Shown here one piece after another: positions 13,457-24,222 of a stretch of 64,000 bases of DNA. Source of the stretch: Rallus limicola (Eukaryota > Chordata > Aves > Gruiformes > Rallidae); the NCBI GenBank assembly GCA_022605955.1, contig JAKCOZ010000003.1:14455331-14519330 (forward strand). The letters are read 5' to 3'. Numbering within the stretch: the first letter of the stretch is position 1; every line of letters begins with the position of its first letter. The notes beneath the pieces were generated by a model. The model worked only from the letters and a program-made list of their open reading frames with translations. It was not told the DNA's origin and did no database searches. The position numbers and the translations under genes are program-made.

Positions 13457-15724
13457 TTTTCTAGCAAAAATTATGCAAACAGTAATTTTAAACTTGCTAG
13501 GATTAAAAAGGAGGTTGAAGAAATGCTGTGTACTTTCTGATATTTTAAAGATAATTCTGTAATTCCTTCACCAGTGGTGAAACTCAGAACAAAATAGATA
13601 TATGCTTTGGGAAGGAGGTCCACAGAGGGATTTGTATTTCCTTTCTTACCTAGCTCTTCTCTTTATGAAATGACAGGTTTATAAACTTCAGGGGGAAAGA
13701 CATTTTTCTGAAGTTGCACATATATGACTAAAACCAAAATGGAACTGCACAAGCCAAGCCATGATTCACAAGAAAGTTACCTGTCAAGAGAGTGCCTGCA
13801 GCTGAGGCAGGAGCCCCTTAGACATCTCCCTGTAGCCAAGAAAAGCACTAAACTAACAGTGGTGCAGAGACTCTGAGCTGACTGAGGTATAAGTGGGTGT
13901 TATGAGTCGCTCACAGTTGCTGGAGATACAGTATCAAGTAAATTTAGAACTGCTATGACACCTTAATTAGTGACTCATGGTCACTTCTAACTTGACTAGT
14001 TTCATATTCAGTTACCCATTCTTCCCACCAACGTATCCTCAAAACTCCTGCAATGTCGTGTCTTTCCTGTACAATCCACAGCATTTTGGTCCTTACAGGA
14101 CTATTTATTTCATACAGAGGGTAGAAGGTAAGATGTAAATAATGCTTTCCTCTCATATAATTAGGATGTTAAGTCTCAACTAAAGAAAAAAAACCTATAT
14201 TGATTTTTCTTTGCATGTGATTCTCTTTATAACTCTGAACTTAGAGCATATTCCTAAGGGTGCCTTAGAGTTTTTTCACTTGTATAGGAAAATTGTTTAA
14301 TAGCCAATAGCTGTTCTCCCAAAATAATCTAAATGGATGGGGGGGAGGGGACGAGGTGTGGGGTGTAGAAATCAATGCACCCAAATAAGGTCATCTGCTC
14401 ACAGTGATTAGGACACAGAAATAGTCTTTTTCAAAGAGGTAGAATGTAGCACAAGTTATTTTGATGGATTACAATGATCTGAACTAATTTTGGTAATGTA
14501 AACATTGGTGTGAAATGACCACAGTCCCATCCATGCTGCATTCAAAGGTGGATGCACTTCAGTCTGGATTAAATAAAACACTGTCTGTTTCTAATGTGAT
14601 TTGTCTAGCCAGTGTAAACCATAGCATTTGACCTGTTTGTAAGGCAGGTTCTAGTGGACAATAGGAATTGTTTCTCCAGCATGGTTTCTGCATGCTTGCT
14701 GTGATCAGTGCTAGCTGGGCTTGTTGTGACAGAAACCGCTTTTTTCTGCTCTCAGACACAAACACAGTTTGCAGATTTATTTCAGAGAACTTTTTGTTTG
14801 GCCTAAGTGTTGGGTCTTGATGTAATCATCTGTCTTGAACATTGTCTCTCATTGTCCTGGAGATAATTATTTCCAGCATTTTCTGAGCAAAACAGAAAAC
14901 AAAGAACTCCTAGGCAGACCAGGCACCTTTTCTTTATTGTTTTTCTGCTGATCGTGTCTTCATTTAATAGACCATGTTTTCTTGAGTACTTCAAAATATT
15001 TCTCATCACTTGCCCTCAGAACTGACCTGGTGACCTGAGAATCAAGAAAATGTCATGTTAGTGACTACTAATTAGTGGATCCAGAGAGCTTCTTCTCCTG
15101 CCCTTTCAACCTTCCAGAGACAGCAACAAAAGCTGTCACATGTATCATACAAAGAAAACAAGCATTTGCCATTTTTGGTTTTGCTTTGTTTTTTCCTAGG
15201 GTGTAGGTAGTAGCACAACCTCAGTTGAGACTAGAGATGGATTTGTAGGTTAGTGGGAAATTAACCTACAATATAGTGTTTGCATTTATTTCTCTTTTTT
15301 TATGCATAACTTACTGCATCTGTTACCCAGTTCTTACTGAACATGTGTGATTTAGTATGCTATATAACAAGAGGAAAAAGTATTTTTTCTTGTTGTTGTT
15401 ACCATCTTTTTTTAAAATTTTTTCAACAACTTTAAAATGTATTAAATGTTTTAGAAAGGGAGCGATATAATGTTTTGTTTTACATGTAGACTAAGTGTGA
15501 ACAGAAGTCCAAGCTTAACTTGTCTTTTTGCACGTTTCTTGAACAAACTTCTTAATAGAAGGTTCAGCCATACTTCCCATTGTAGTTCTGCACCTCATAT
15601 GTAATCCTGGGGTTTTTGGGACCAGCCACTGGAATGACCATGGTAAAATACACGGTCACAGCTATGTCACAGAACTGTTTTTTGCAAGTACATTAATCTC
15701 CTTTTTATTATTTCTAATTTTCAG

Positions 15725-15808
15725 GTCTTTAAAATAGAGGTGCTAATGAGTGGAAGGAAACATTTTGTGGAGAAGAGGTATAGTGAATTCCATGCACTTC
15801 ATAAAAAG
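15725..15808 (+). CDS. SNX24: SNX24 exon 2 (PX domain, first part seen)
   Basis: This 84-nt exon encodes residues 21-48 of sorting nexin 24. It begins [12 protein letters not shown] and includes the PX hallmark [10 protein letters not shown], where Arg38 and Tyr39 by human numbering correspond to the phosphoinositide-contacting arginine and its aromatic neighbour. Family knowledge: SNX24 is a minimal sorting nexin, essentially one PX domain with a short tail, thought to bind PI3P and act on endosomal membranes. The acceptor is TTTTCAG and the donor AAAAAG|GTAGTG; both boundaries are phase 0. It differs from human SNX24, as I remember it, at one residue (Ser for Asn in LMSGRK). Exon 1, with the start codon and about 20 residues, is not in the window, so the gene is partial here. 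Confidence 0.95.
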
Positions 15809-16576
15809 GTAGTGATCTCTTTCTTTATAAGATTTAACTTTGTTTTGTCTTAGTTGTAATGTTTTCCTCTCTCTTGAAATTGTTACTATACATGGTTTAT
15901 CTTAAATACATCTTGTGATTCATGTCTCTGGAAATGAGTTCCCAACTAACTCAGTTTCTTTTCTGTTTTGTGGAAAGGAACAATGACTTCTCAATTGTTA
16001 CTAACTGCATTTCTTTTTGATTATTGCTTTCAGGCTGTATTGCTAAAATGCTGACCGTAGTATTTCTTCTGTTTGTAAAATCAAAAAAATAAGAACCATT
16101 CCTACAGAAAATAAATATATCTTCATTTTTTATCCAAATAGGCAAATCATTTGTTATTTCTATCAATTGTGTTGCTAACAGGCTGTATATAAAGCTGAGG
16201 AAACAACCTGTATATACCAGGAAACTAGACATAAAAAACCTAGGTAGACCATCTCACTCTGCTGCTCTTCACGCAATAAATGTGATAGAAAATATTTGCT
16301 AAGCTTGACTACCAAATCATCTTACTAACATATAGAAGGGAACTCAGTATTTTCAAGACTGGTTGTCCACTAACTGTTCTTTAAATAGTTTTGATCACTT
16401 TTAAAGGAAAAGTATGATTTTGCTGCTATACTGGATGAACTGGATGCTGCTATACCTATCTGCAGCTGTAAGGGAAGTTTGGGGTTTTTTTTCTCACCTT
16501 AAGGAGGGCAAGTATTAGGAAGTAAAATTCGGGAAAAGCACTGCAGCCCATTCTCTGTGATAAGGTTGCAATGAAG

Positions 16577-16891
16577 CACCTGTACTCAGCACTGGTGAGG
16601 CTGCACCTTGAGTGCTGTGTCCAGTTCTGGGCTCCTCACCATAAGAAGGACACTGAGGTCCTCGAGCAAGTCCAGAGAAGGGCAACCAGGCTGGGGAAGG
16701 GTCTGGAGGGCAAATCATCTGAGGAGCAGCTGAGGGAGCTGGGGCTGTTTAGCCTGGAGAGGGGTTGAGTCACCTTGCCTGGGTGTGTTTAAAAAAGGGT
16801 AGATGGGGTACATAGGGATATGGTTTAGCATAGGACAGGAACAGTTGGACTTGATGATCTTGAAGGTCTTTTCCAACCTTGTGATTCTGTG
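16577..16891 (+). mobile_element. CR1 LINE fragment with internal deletion
   Basis: The first part (to about 16763) matches the CR1 C-terminal region around [23 protein letters not shown] and [11 protein letters not shown]. It then jumps directly to GGGGTTGAGTCACC and the CR1 3' end (GATCTTGAAGGTCTTTTCCAACC, GTGATTCTGTGATTC). Compared with the copy at 10040, about 200 bases are missing at the join. The 5' side is truncated. No functional coding capacity remains. Confidence 0.93.
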
Positions 16892-17588
16892 ATTCAATAA
16901 TTTGTTCCTAGGGCCTGGGTCAACTAAACGTGGTGGTTGGTAGCTCTCAGGGGCAGTGGAATGTGTGCACACTCAGCTGCTTAGACTGGTACTGATTGCC
17001 TGCAGTATGGAATAGTTTATTCTGCAAACAGCAGAGAGGTGCACGGGTGTTTACAGCTCCTGCCACTGCAGTGTCTGAAGCACATATTTGCTGGTTGTCC
17101 TGGATCAGCTCAGGAGTCATCTTATTCAGGGAAGAAGCATTATCCTGGTGGCACAGGATGATTTTGCCAGCCTTACATGATGTATTGACATGAGCAAACT
17201 TGGGTTAATAAAAAGCAACTATTGACCCAACTGTATGTTGGCCCTCAAAAGTCCAGAGAATGATAAAATATTTTTCATAAGTACACCTTAATTAAGATGT
17301 GCTAGTGTTTCTTGCCTTTTTGCTTGTTGTCTTTCTTGTTTCAATTCAGGTGTGTCTCAGATATTTTCTCCATTGTGATCACATTGAATATAATAACACA
17401 TGAGCAACAGTGCACAACTCACCCACCGTCAAGCCTTGCACTACACATGTGCTTTATTTTACATATGAGAATGACCTTTCCATTGAAAGTAAGGCATATG
17501 AGTTGAGAATATACAACTACATCAGTTAGGAAACATTAAGAGGGGAAACTTAGAATTTATATGCTTTAAATGCACCCTATCCAAACAG

Positions 17589-18729
17589 AACAGAATTATT
17601 TCATTTGTCAGGGACCTACAGTGATCATCTAGTCCAGCAGCCTGACCCCTTCAGAGGTGGTCAAAAGTTAAATTATTAGGGTCATTGTCCAAATGCCTTT
17701 AAACACTTGGTGCATCCACCACCTTTCTAGAAAGCCTGCACTGGTGTTTGAGCACCGTCTCATTAAAGAAGTGATTCCTTACATCAAATGCTTCCTGGAC
17801 CTTCCGTGGTGCAGCTTTGAACAATTCCCACACGTTATATCACTGGACCCCAGGGAGAAGACCTCAGCACCTCTCTCTCTGCTTCTTGGGAAACTGTAGA
17901 GAGCAATAGGGTTGCCTCCTTTTCTCTGCTTTCTTTTTTGAACCACTCCTCACTGGACCTATCCTCCAGCCCTTTCACCAGTTTTGTTGCCTCCTCTAGG
18001 GGCATTCAGACTTCACATCCGTCTTAAATGATGTAGCCCAGAACTGCACCCAGTACTCAAGGTGAAGCCACACAAGCACTAAATATAGTGGGACAATCCT
18101 CTCTTTCGGCAGGCTGGTTATGCTGTGTTTTATGCCCCCAGGATGGGTTTGTCCTCTCAACTGGCCCACTGCTGGCTCATGTTGAGCTGCTGTTGACCAG
18201 CACCCCCAAGATCCCTTTCTGCGGGATTGCTTTTCACCCACTCCTGTCCCAGTTTATAATTGTGTCTGTTGTAACTCTGTCAGGTGCAGGATCTGGCATT
18301 TGGACTTGATAACTTTCATCCCATTACTCTTAGCCCAATGCTCCAGTCTATCCAGATCCCTCTGCAAGGCCTCTTGTCCCTTGAGAGAGCCAATAGCACC
18401 TCCCAGCTTGGTGTCATCAGCAAACCTACCAATGGTGCATGCAATTCCTGCATCCTGGTCACTGATAAAGATATCAAACAGAACTGGCCCTAGAACTCAG
18501 CCCTGAGGAACACCTCTGGTGACCAGTTGCCAGCCAGACATAGCCCCACTCACTACACCAATTGAGCTCTGCCCTTCAGCCAGTTCTTCACACAGCACAG
18601 CTGTGTTGCTCGTAGTACAGTTGTCCAGAAAGATGCTGTGAAGGACAGCCTCAGAAACTTTACTAAAATCCAGAAAAAATACATCGCTAAGTGGATAGCC
18701 TTATAATAGAAGGTTATCTAATTAGTTGA
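17589..18729 (-). mobile_element. CR1 LINE on minus strand, 3' half of an interrupted copy
   Basis: On the minus strand this contains the CR1 RT core and everything 3' of it. The reverse complement of 18400-18425 encodes FADDTKLGG, the RT active-site motif with both aspartates kept. The 3' terminal region lies near 17590-17700, with block CATCTAGTCCAGCAGCCTGACC. Frames are broken by many stops and indels, so it is old. The element is interrupted at about 18730 by a forward CR1 and resumes at 19104. Confidence 0.92.
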
Positions 18730-19103
18730 GATTGTTGGGCTTCTTCAGCCTGGAAAAGAGAGGGCTCCAGGGAAACATAATTATGACCTACTAATACGTA
18801 AAGGGGTCCTACAGAAAAGTGGGAGAGGTACTGTTCATCAGGGAGTGCAGAGATAGGACAAGGGGCAATGGCTTCAAGCTGAAAGAGAGTAGGTTTAGGT
18901 TAGATATTAGATTAGTGAGGCACTGACACAGGTTGCCCAGAGAGGTTGTGGAAGCCCCATCCCTGGAAGTATTCAAGGCCAGGTTGGATGAGGCTTTGGG
19001 CAACCTGATCTGGTGGAGGGTGTCCCTGCCAGTGGCAAAGGGGCTGTAACTAGATAATTTTTGAGCTCCCTTCCAACCCAGAGGATTCTATGATTCTATG
19101 ATA
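18730..19103 (+). mobile_element. CR1 3'-end fragment nested inside an opposite-strand CR1
   Basis: A forward, 5'-truncated CR1 begins GGGCTTCTTCAGCCTGGAAAAG and runs through CACAGGTTGCCCAGAGAGG to the 3' octamer repeats GATTCTATGATTCTATG. It is flanked by AGTTGA at 18724-18729 and again at 19104-19109, consistent with a 6-bp target-site duplication. The surrounding minus-strand CR1 reads continuously once this segment is taken out. Confidence 0.9.
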
Positions 19104-19590
19104 AGTTGAACAGGACTTCCCCTTTGAGGCAGTCCCTGATAAGTGTGTTGTTCTTTAAATGCCTTTCAATAGTACTCAGTATGATTTTCACCATAATTTT
19201 TCCATGAACTGAGGTTACATTAACAGGGTCTTCCTTCATGGCCTTCTTGTAAATTGGAATAGCATTGGCTAGCTTCCAGTCTGCAGAAACCTCCCCAGAC
19301 TCCCAAGACCTGTGGCGGGTGATTGTGAGGGGTCCTGCCATAACATCCACTAGTTCCTTTGGAACTCTGGGATGAATCCCATCAGGCCCCATAGACTTGT
19401 GAACATTCAGCTGATACAGCTGGTCCATGACTTCCAGTGCACACAAATAGGAAGTCACAGTTTCCACATTCATGGCCCTCCAGGTCAGAGGAATGCACAG
19501 TCCAAGGTCTATCAGTAGTATTAAAGACTTGGCAAAAGAAGCGTTGAAGGCCTCTGCTTGTTCTTGTTCCCTTTGTTGCTGTCTCACTGC
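19104..19590 (-). mobile_element. CR1 LINE on minus strand, RT finger region of the interrupted copy
   Basis: The minus-strand translation from 19587 downward carries CR1 N-terminal RT blocks: SMGPDGIHPRVPKEL, WKLANAIPIYKK and a degraded form of the NYRPVSLTS segment. The upstream part (AFNASFAKSL) resembles the CR1 stretch just before the RT domain. It joins the copy at 17589-18729 across the nested insertion. The 5' limit is approximate; similarity fades above about 19590. Confidence 0.85.
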
Positions 19591-22394
19591 ACTGTAATTT
19601 TTGGAGTTGCAGAGTTACTCCGCACAGAAACCATGAATGACTACAATCTTGCTCTCAGATTTGTCTCCTTGTACACTGCTTCCTCTGCTGGAACTTCCTT
19701 TGCAGAGGTTTCTGCAATGATGGTCCCTTTCTCTCTCTTCAGAAAGAGCAGCAAAATAAACAAACCTGAAAAGCAGATATTCTAACCTGACACTTCACAC
19801 CACAGCTTGCTGTCTTTTTATATTACTCTGCAAACCTGACACTGACTTTTCCTTATGTGTTCTTTGTACGGATGCAAAACAGACAAAGTATTTTGGCAGC
19901 AATCTATTTACTTAAGTCTTACTTTTTTAAGTTATGGTCAAATTTCAGTAACCGTGGTTGAACAGCTCTTGCTACAGACCTTTCTTAGTGCTTTCAGTGT
20001 TAGAGAAATCTTGGAGAAAGCATTCTCTGATGATAGTATTCAGTTTCACCCTTTCTTCTCCTCTCTGGTTTGTGTTAGAGCAGAAAATCTCACTGCTCTT
20101 AAAAGTGGTGTGTGTATTTGATCATCTTTTGCCAGAGAAGAATATTTTGAACGTTTCTGACATTCCAGTTGTGTAAAAAAGTAAAGCCTCACTTCCTCTG
20201 CAATCTGGCTGTAGTGGAAAAGATTTAAAATCTTTTCAAGCCTGCCGTGCTACACTAGGAGTACAGATTATTCCCTTGACAGAAAACATGCACTTCTGTT
20301 GTCTTTTTTTGAAATGGTTTGCATAGGTCATTATACTTTGAACTGGGTATGAATGATAAAACCATGACGTTCAGCCTATGCACCATTCACATTACAATAT
20401 TGTGTTTAGGTTTGAACAAAAGTTTTATTATTTTCATATTAAGAGGGTTTTTTTGAAATATGTTCTTCCCATGGTTAAAAATACCAAGACTTTTAAAACA
20501 TCTGTGATTCTTTTTAAGCACCAGAATGCTAGCAGGTGACAGTGTTACAACTACTGCAGTGAAATCTGTGAAATTCTTGAGTTCTATATATCTTGCTTTG
20601 CAAGTTATTTATAATTTTAGAATAATTAATGTAGACTCTAAATCATACTGACTTTTCACACTTGGACAAGTAATTATTTCCTTGGTAATTTGAGCCATCT
20701 TTAGGTCTTGCAGTAAATAGAGGCTACAGTATGTCAAATAGGCATGAGGTGAATGGTCCGGACTGGAAGGTATTACCGACAATAGCTGTACTCAAACGGT
20801 GTAGGGACAGGTACAAAGCTAGCACATGTAGATTTGCTTACTATTCTTTTGACATTGTAATAATTATTTATTGTGATGTATTTTTGGGTTACTGTAAGCA
20901 TAAGAAAGTGAGATTATAATTTATTCTTTGTACATTTGTGCAACATTCGCTTTACACCTACACATGGTACCTGTGCTTGCACAGTAAAGCAGTTGTGTAT
21001 TGGAGGGTTTAGATAACAGGGCCACAGAGCACATAAGGACTGTTAATCATCAGCTGAGGTACCAGCCACAGAGTATTTATCTTGTAAGCAGTTAGGCCTT
21101 GGTGGACGCTTGTATTGTTGCAGATTTGTCTCCTCTCAATCTGGAGCATTCTTCTCATTTGTTACTCATCTGCAGGTGCTGTCATAGTCCACAACAGCTG
21201 TGACTATAGTTTCTTCAACATTCCCGAGCAACATAGAGGAAAAAATGAGGGTTTATATTCTGGCTTTAAGATCAGTCAAATAAAGTACACGGGTTTGGGG
21301 TTTTGTTTGGTGGGTTCTTTTTTCTCACTTCATGTTTAATTGTAATTTAGTACTGCTGAGTAAGTTGCAAAATGTTTCCAAAGCAATCGAGGTTTCCTTG
21401 CTGCAGCTTTGTTACTTGTGATTGTAGAAACATTGATGTGTTGGCACTGTTTTTTCCTATAGTGACATCTCAGCAAGCTGAAAGATGAAATGTAAATTCT
21501 CAGTCTCCCAGGGGTATGCATGTCAAAGTCAATTTTGAGTTTCTTTCCTTGCATTCCTTGCCTCGGATGTACTCAGAGGCAGTATCCAACAGAAAGAATG
21601 TCTAATGTCACTTTTTATTAAAAAGCAATGGAGTCTATTCCAGTTGTTGTTATTTTTGCTCTGTAATTTTGAGGAAAATGTTTATATATTTTGGGTTTTA
21701 AAAAATACATTGCTCCAGCAAGAGAATTCTTAGTGCTGTCAGACCATATGCTTATGTCTATCTATATGCATATACATTTCTGTATACATGTATAAAAGCT
21801 TTCCTGTGAGAATCTTTAGAGGAATAGTTACAGAACTCTCTTGGAAATATATTCAATGGCAATCTTGCTATTTCTCAGTATGTCAATCTGTTGGTATAAT
21901 TTGAGAGCACAGATATTTTGCTCTCTTGATGGCCAGCATTCCAGAGAAATAGTAATATCTTCTCCCTGTACTTCTCCCACCTGTTCATAGTTGCCTAAAT
22001 GTATAGTTGAAAATTGTCAGTGTTTTATCACCGCACTTGGCAAGGTAATATCTGGGTACATCATGTTGGCATTGTGAGGTATCATCCCGCACTGACTAAT
22101 GGGGAATTTAAAGTATTCTCATGTAGTTGTTGCCATTTTGGTTTAAGGTTATTAGTTACAATAAATTCTTAGTAGGGTTCCCCTTCACTGTCCAGAGCAG
22201 CTTGACATGGAGATCTTTAACTGCAACCTGTAGGTGTGAAGTCTGCTGTTATTTCAGTGAGCTGACGGTAACTTCATTGCCATGCTGTTGTCGTTCATGC
22301 ATGGTTATTTTACCTCTACTGCCTCATCTTTAACATAAGTGTGTTTTCTGTAAATAAATGTTTTGTTTCTGCCTGCATTTCTTTTCATTTGCAG

Positions 22395-22499
22395 CTCAAG
22401 AAGTTCATAAGGACTCCAGAGATCCCTTCAAAGCATGTGCGAAACTGGGTCCCCAAGGTTCTGGAGCAGCGACGGCAAGGCTTGGAGCTGTACTTGCAG
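22395..22499 (+). CDS. SNX24: SNX24 exon 3 (PX domain core)
   Basis: This 105-nt exon encodes residues 49-83, starting LKKFIRTPEIPSK and ending QRRQGLELYLQ. It supplies the proline-rich PX loop (TPEIPSKHVRNW) and the arginine pair (Arg74-Arg75) that in PX domains helps bind the phosphate of PI3P. Compared with human SNX24 from memory, most residues agree, with differences such as Phe52/Ile53-Arg54 and Leu80. The acceptor TTTGCAG and donor TTGCAG|GTGGGT are both good, and both boundaries are phase 0. The reading frame runs open on both sides of the exon but hits stops soon after, as expected of a real exon. Confidence 0.97.
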
Positions 22500-24160
22500 G
22501 TGGGTCTCTTCTCAGAACTGTGAAAGCAAAAGCAGCATCTGTGAAAGTAAAAGGTGCAGCAGATGTGAAGCAGGGTGTGCCCACTGATGGGCAATTTTAG
22601 AGGTGGGAAGTGAGCTGAATACTTAGCATCAGTGGTGATTTCTGTTCACTTAGCACACTAGCAGCTAGAAATACGGACTGTTTTGCATATTTTTCCTGAT
22701 TCTGGCAAAAGCTGCTGTCTGACTTTGGTGAACGCACTGGTACCTCATTTCCCTAAATGGGGATAATAATGTTATTCTTTCCAAAGATGTTCTTACTGTT
22801 CCAAACACGAGAGATACAAGGAGGCTTTATTTCTCTCATGTCTGCTTAGACAGACTAAGGAAGAATCAGCTCATCACATTTATATCCCACTACTGTACAT
22901 GCTTGTATCTGAAATAGGTTGAAGTAGGCACCTGTCATTCCACATTAATCTCATACAGTTTGGAAATTTACATTTAGAATCGCAGATTTTGCCTGTTTGG
23001 GTTCTGATTTTGCTACAGACTATAAGGAATTACTCTGACATGCAGACATCTAAATATACTGGGGATAAATCCCAGCCTTTTTTTAATAAATGGAACTTCT
23101 ACTCTCACCATGATTACTTTAAAAATGCCCTGTGGTATAGTTTCACAGCCATTTTTTTGGTGACAAAGCCAGACTAAGCTGTTTCTTCAGACATGTTCCC
23201 AGTTCACTGCATCTTCAGCTGTACTTGCCCAAGTACTCTTTTGTTGAAGGGGATCATAGAAATTACATGATTCAACTGATAATCACTTTGGGATGAAGAC
23301 AAGAATAAGAGTACTCTGTTTTTACTCAAATCAGAGTAGTAAAATGAGTAAAAATTTCAGAGATCTCATTTATGTCGTCATCCACAGTTGCATTGGCACA
23401 GCTGGAAGAATGGTGAACTGCAGCATAATGGACAATGAGCTGTGTAGAAAATAGATGGTAACCTGCACCGCTCAGGAACCTCTCTGATTTGTAGGAAGGT
23501 TTGTAAAAGAAAACTGCTTTAAGGAGGAGAGTAGAATTATGGGGTGACACAAGATACTGTTACTTCTGACATTCAATTTTTGAAAAGAAATCTGGAAATA
23601 AGGAGAAAAACACAGGGCAGACTTTTATGTGAGATACAGGGAGCATTTCAGGCAACACAGTTTGTCATGGTTTCACAACCGTTGTTTGTGATTTTTAATT
23701 TTTAGATACTGAGTTGACACTGTTATATTGAAAAGAAAACCCAAACTGATCCTTTTTTTCCTCTTGCTCTATGATATTTATAGCATCTTTGGCATATAAA
23801 AATTACATTTACTTTGTGGGTGAAAAATCATTGCTGTTGGAGCAGACCTTCTTTGTTTTGATGGCTGTCAGCAGAGCTTGCTCTATCATCTTACATCCAT
23901 TTGCTGGGAAATTTAGGGGCGGGCAGGTCTGATTTTCATACAACTGTCTTCTGGAGAATATTTCTTCTAAGGCAGACATACTGATTTCTCTTACCAGTTT
24001 GATTTTTATTAAGAAGACACAGGGATGATTTGGTTGGCTCTTTTTAATTGCTGATAAATTTTAAAAGAACATCTCCCCCTACTGGAGGCATTAGTCAATT
24101 CTGGTTCTTGTACAGCCTTGTACATTGAATTCTTTTCCCATCTTCTATCACTATTGACCA

Positions 24161-24222
24161 TCACAGAATTGTGCAGTGGTTTAGGTTGGAAGGACTGCTG
24201 GACATCATCTGATTAAAACATG
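24161..24222 (-). mobile_element. CR1 3'-terminal scrap
   Basis: The plus strand reads ATCACAGAATTGTGCAGTGG, then TTTAGGTTGGAAGGACTGC and a GACATCATCTG block. This is the reversed terminal 60 bases of an avian CR1 (compare GGTTGGAAGGGACC...ATCATCT in the copy at 51958). Nothing further upstream is recognisable. Confidence 0.75.

Larger units (their letters stand above)
1..15724 (+). other. SNX24: SNX24 intron 1 (3' portion)
   Basis: This stretch precedes the first recognisable SNX24 exon and contains no codons matching the missing N-terminal 20 residues, so I read it as the end of a long first intron. It is AT-rich, with many in-frame stops on both strands. Supported contents are a CR1 fragment near 2.5 kb, a CR1 copy near 10 kb, short simple repeats, and a weak protein-like antisense patch near 13 kb. 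The ORFs at 7006-7386, 3897-4142 and 4353-4798 have no recognisable domain or splice context. The acceptor is a pyrimidine-rich run ending TTTTCAG at 15724. Confidence 0.75.
15809..22394 (+). other. SNX24: SNX24 intron 2
   Basis: A 6.6-kb intron in phase 0. It contains a deleted CR1 copy (16577-16891) and a reverse CR1 split by a forward CR1 (17589-19590). From 19600 to 22390 I see only AT-rich single-copy-looking DNA. The donor is GTAGTG and the acceptor TTTGCAG. Confidence 0.9.

Noticed and set aside
1..15724. SNX24 exon 1 within the window
   Set aside because: No stretch encodes the short N-terminal segment next to a donor in phase 0, and there is no CpG-rich promoter; it must lie upstream.
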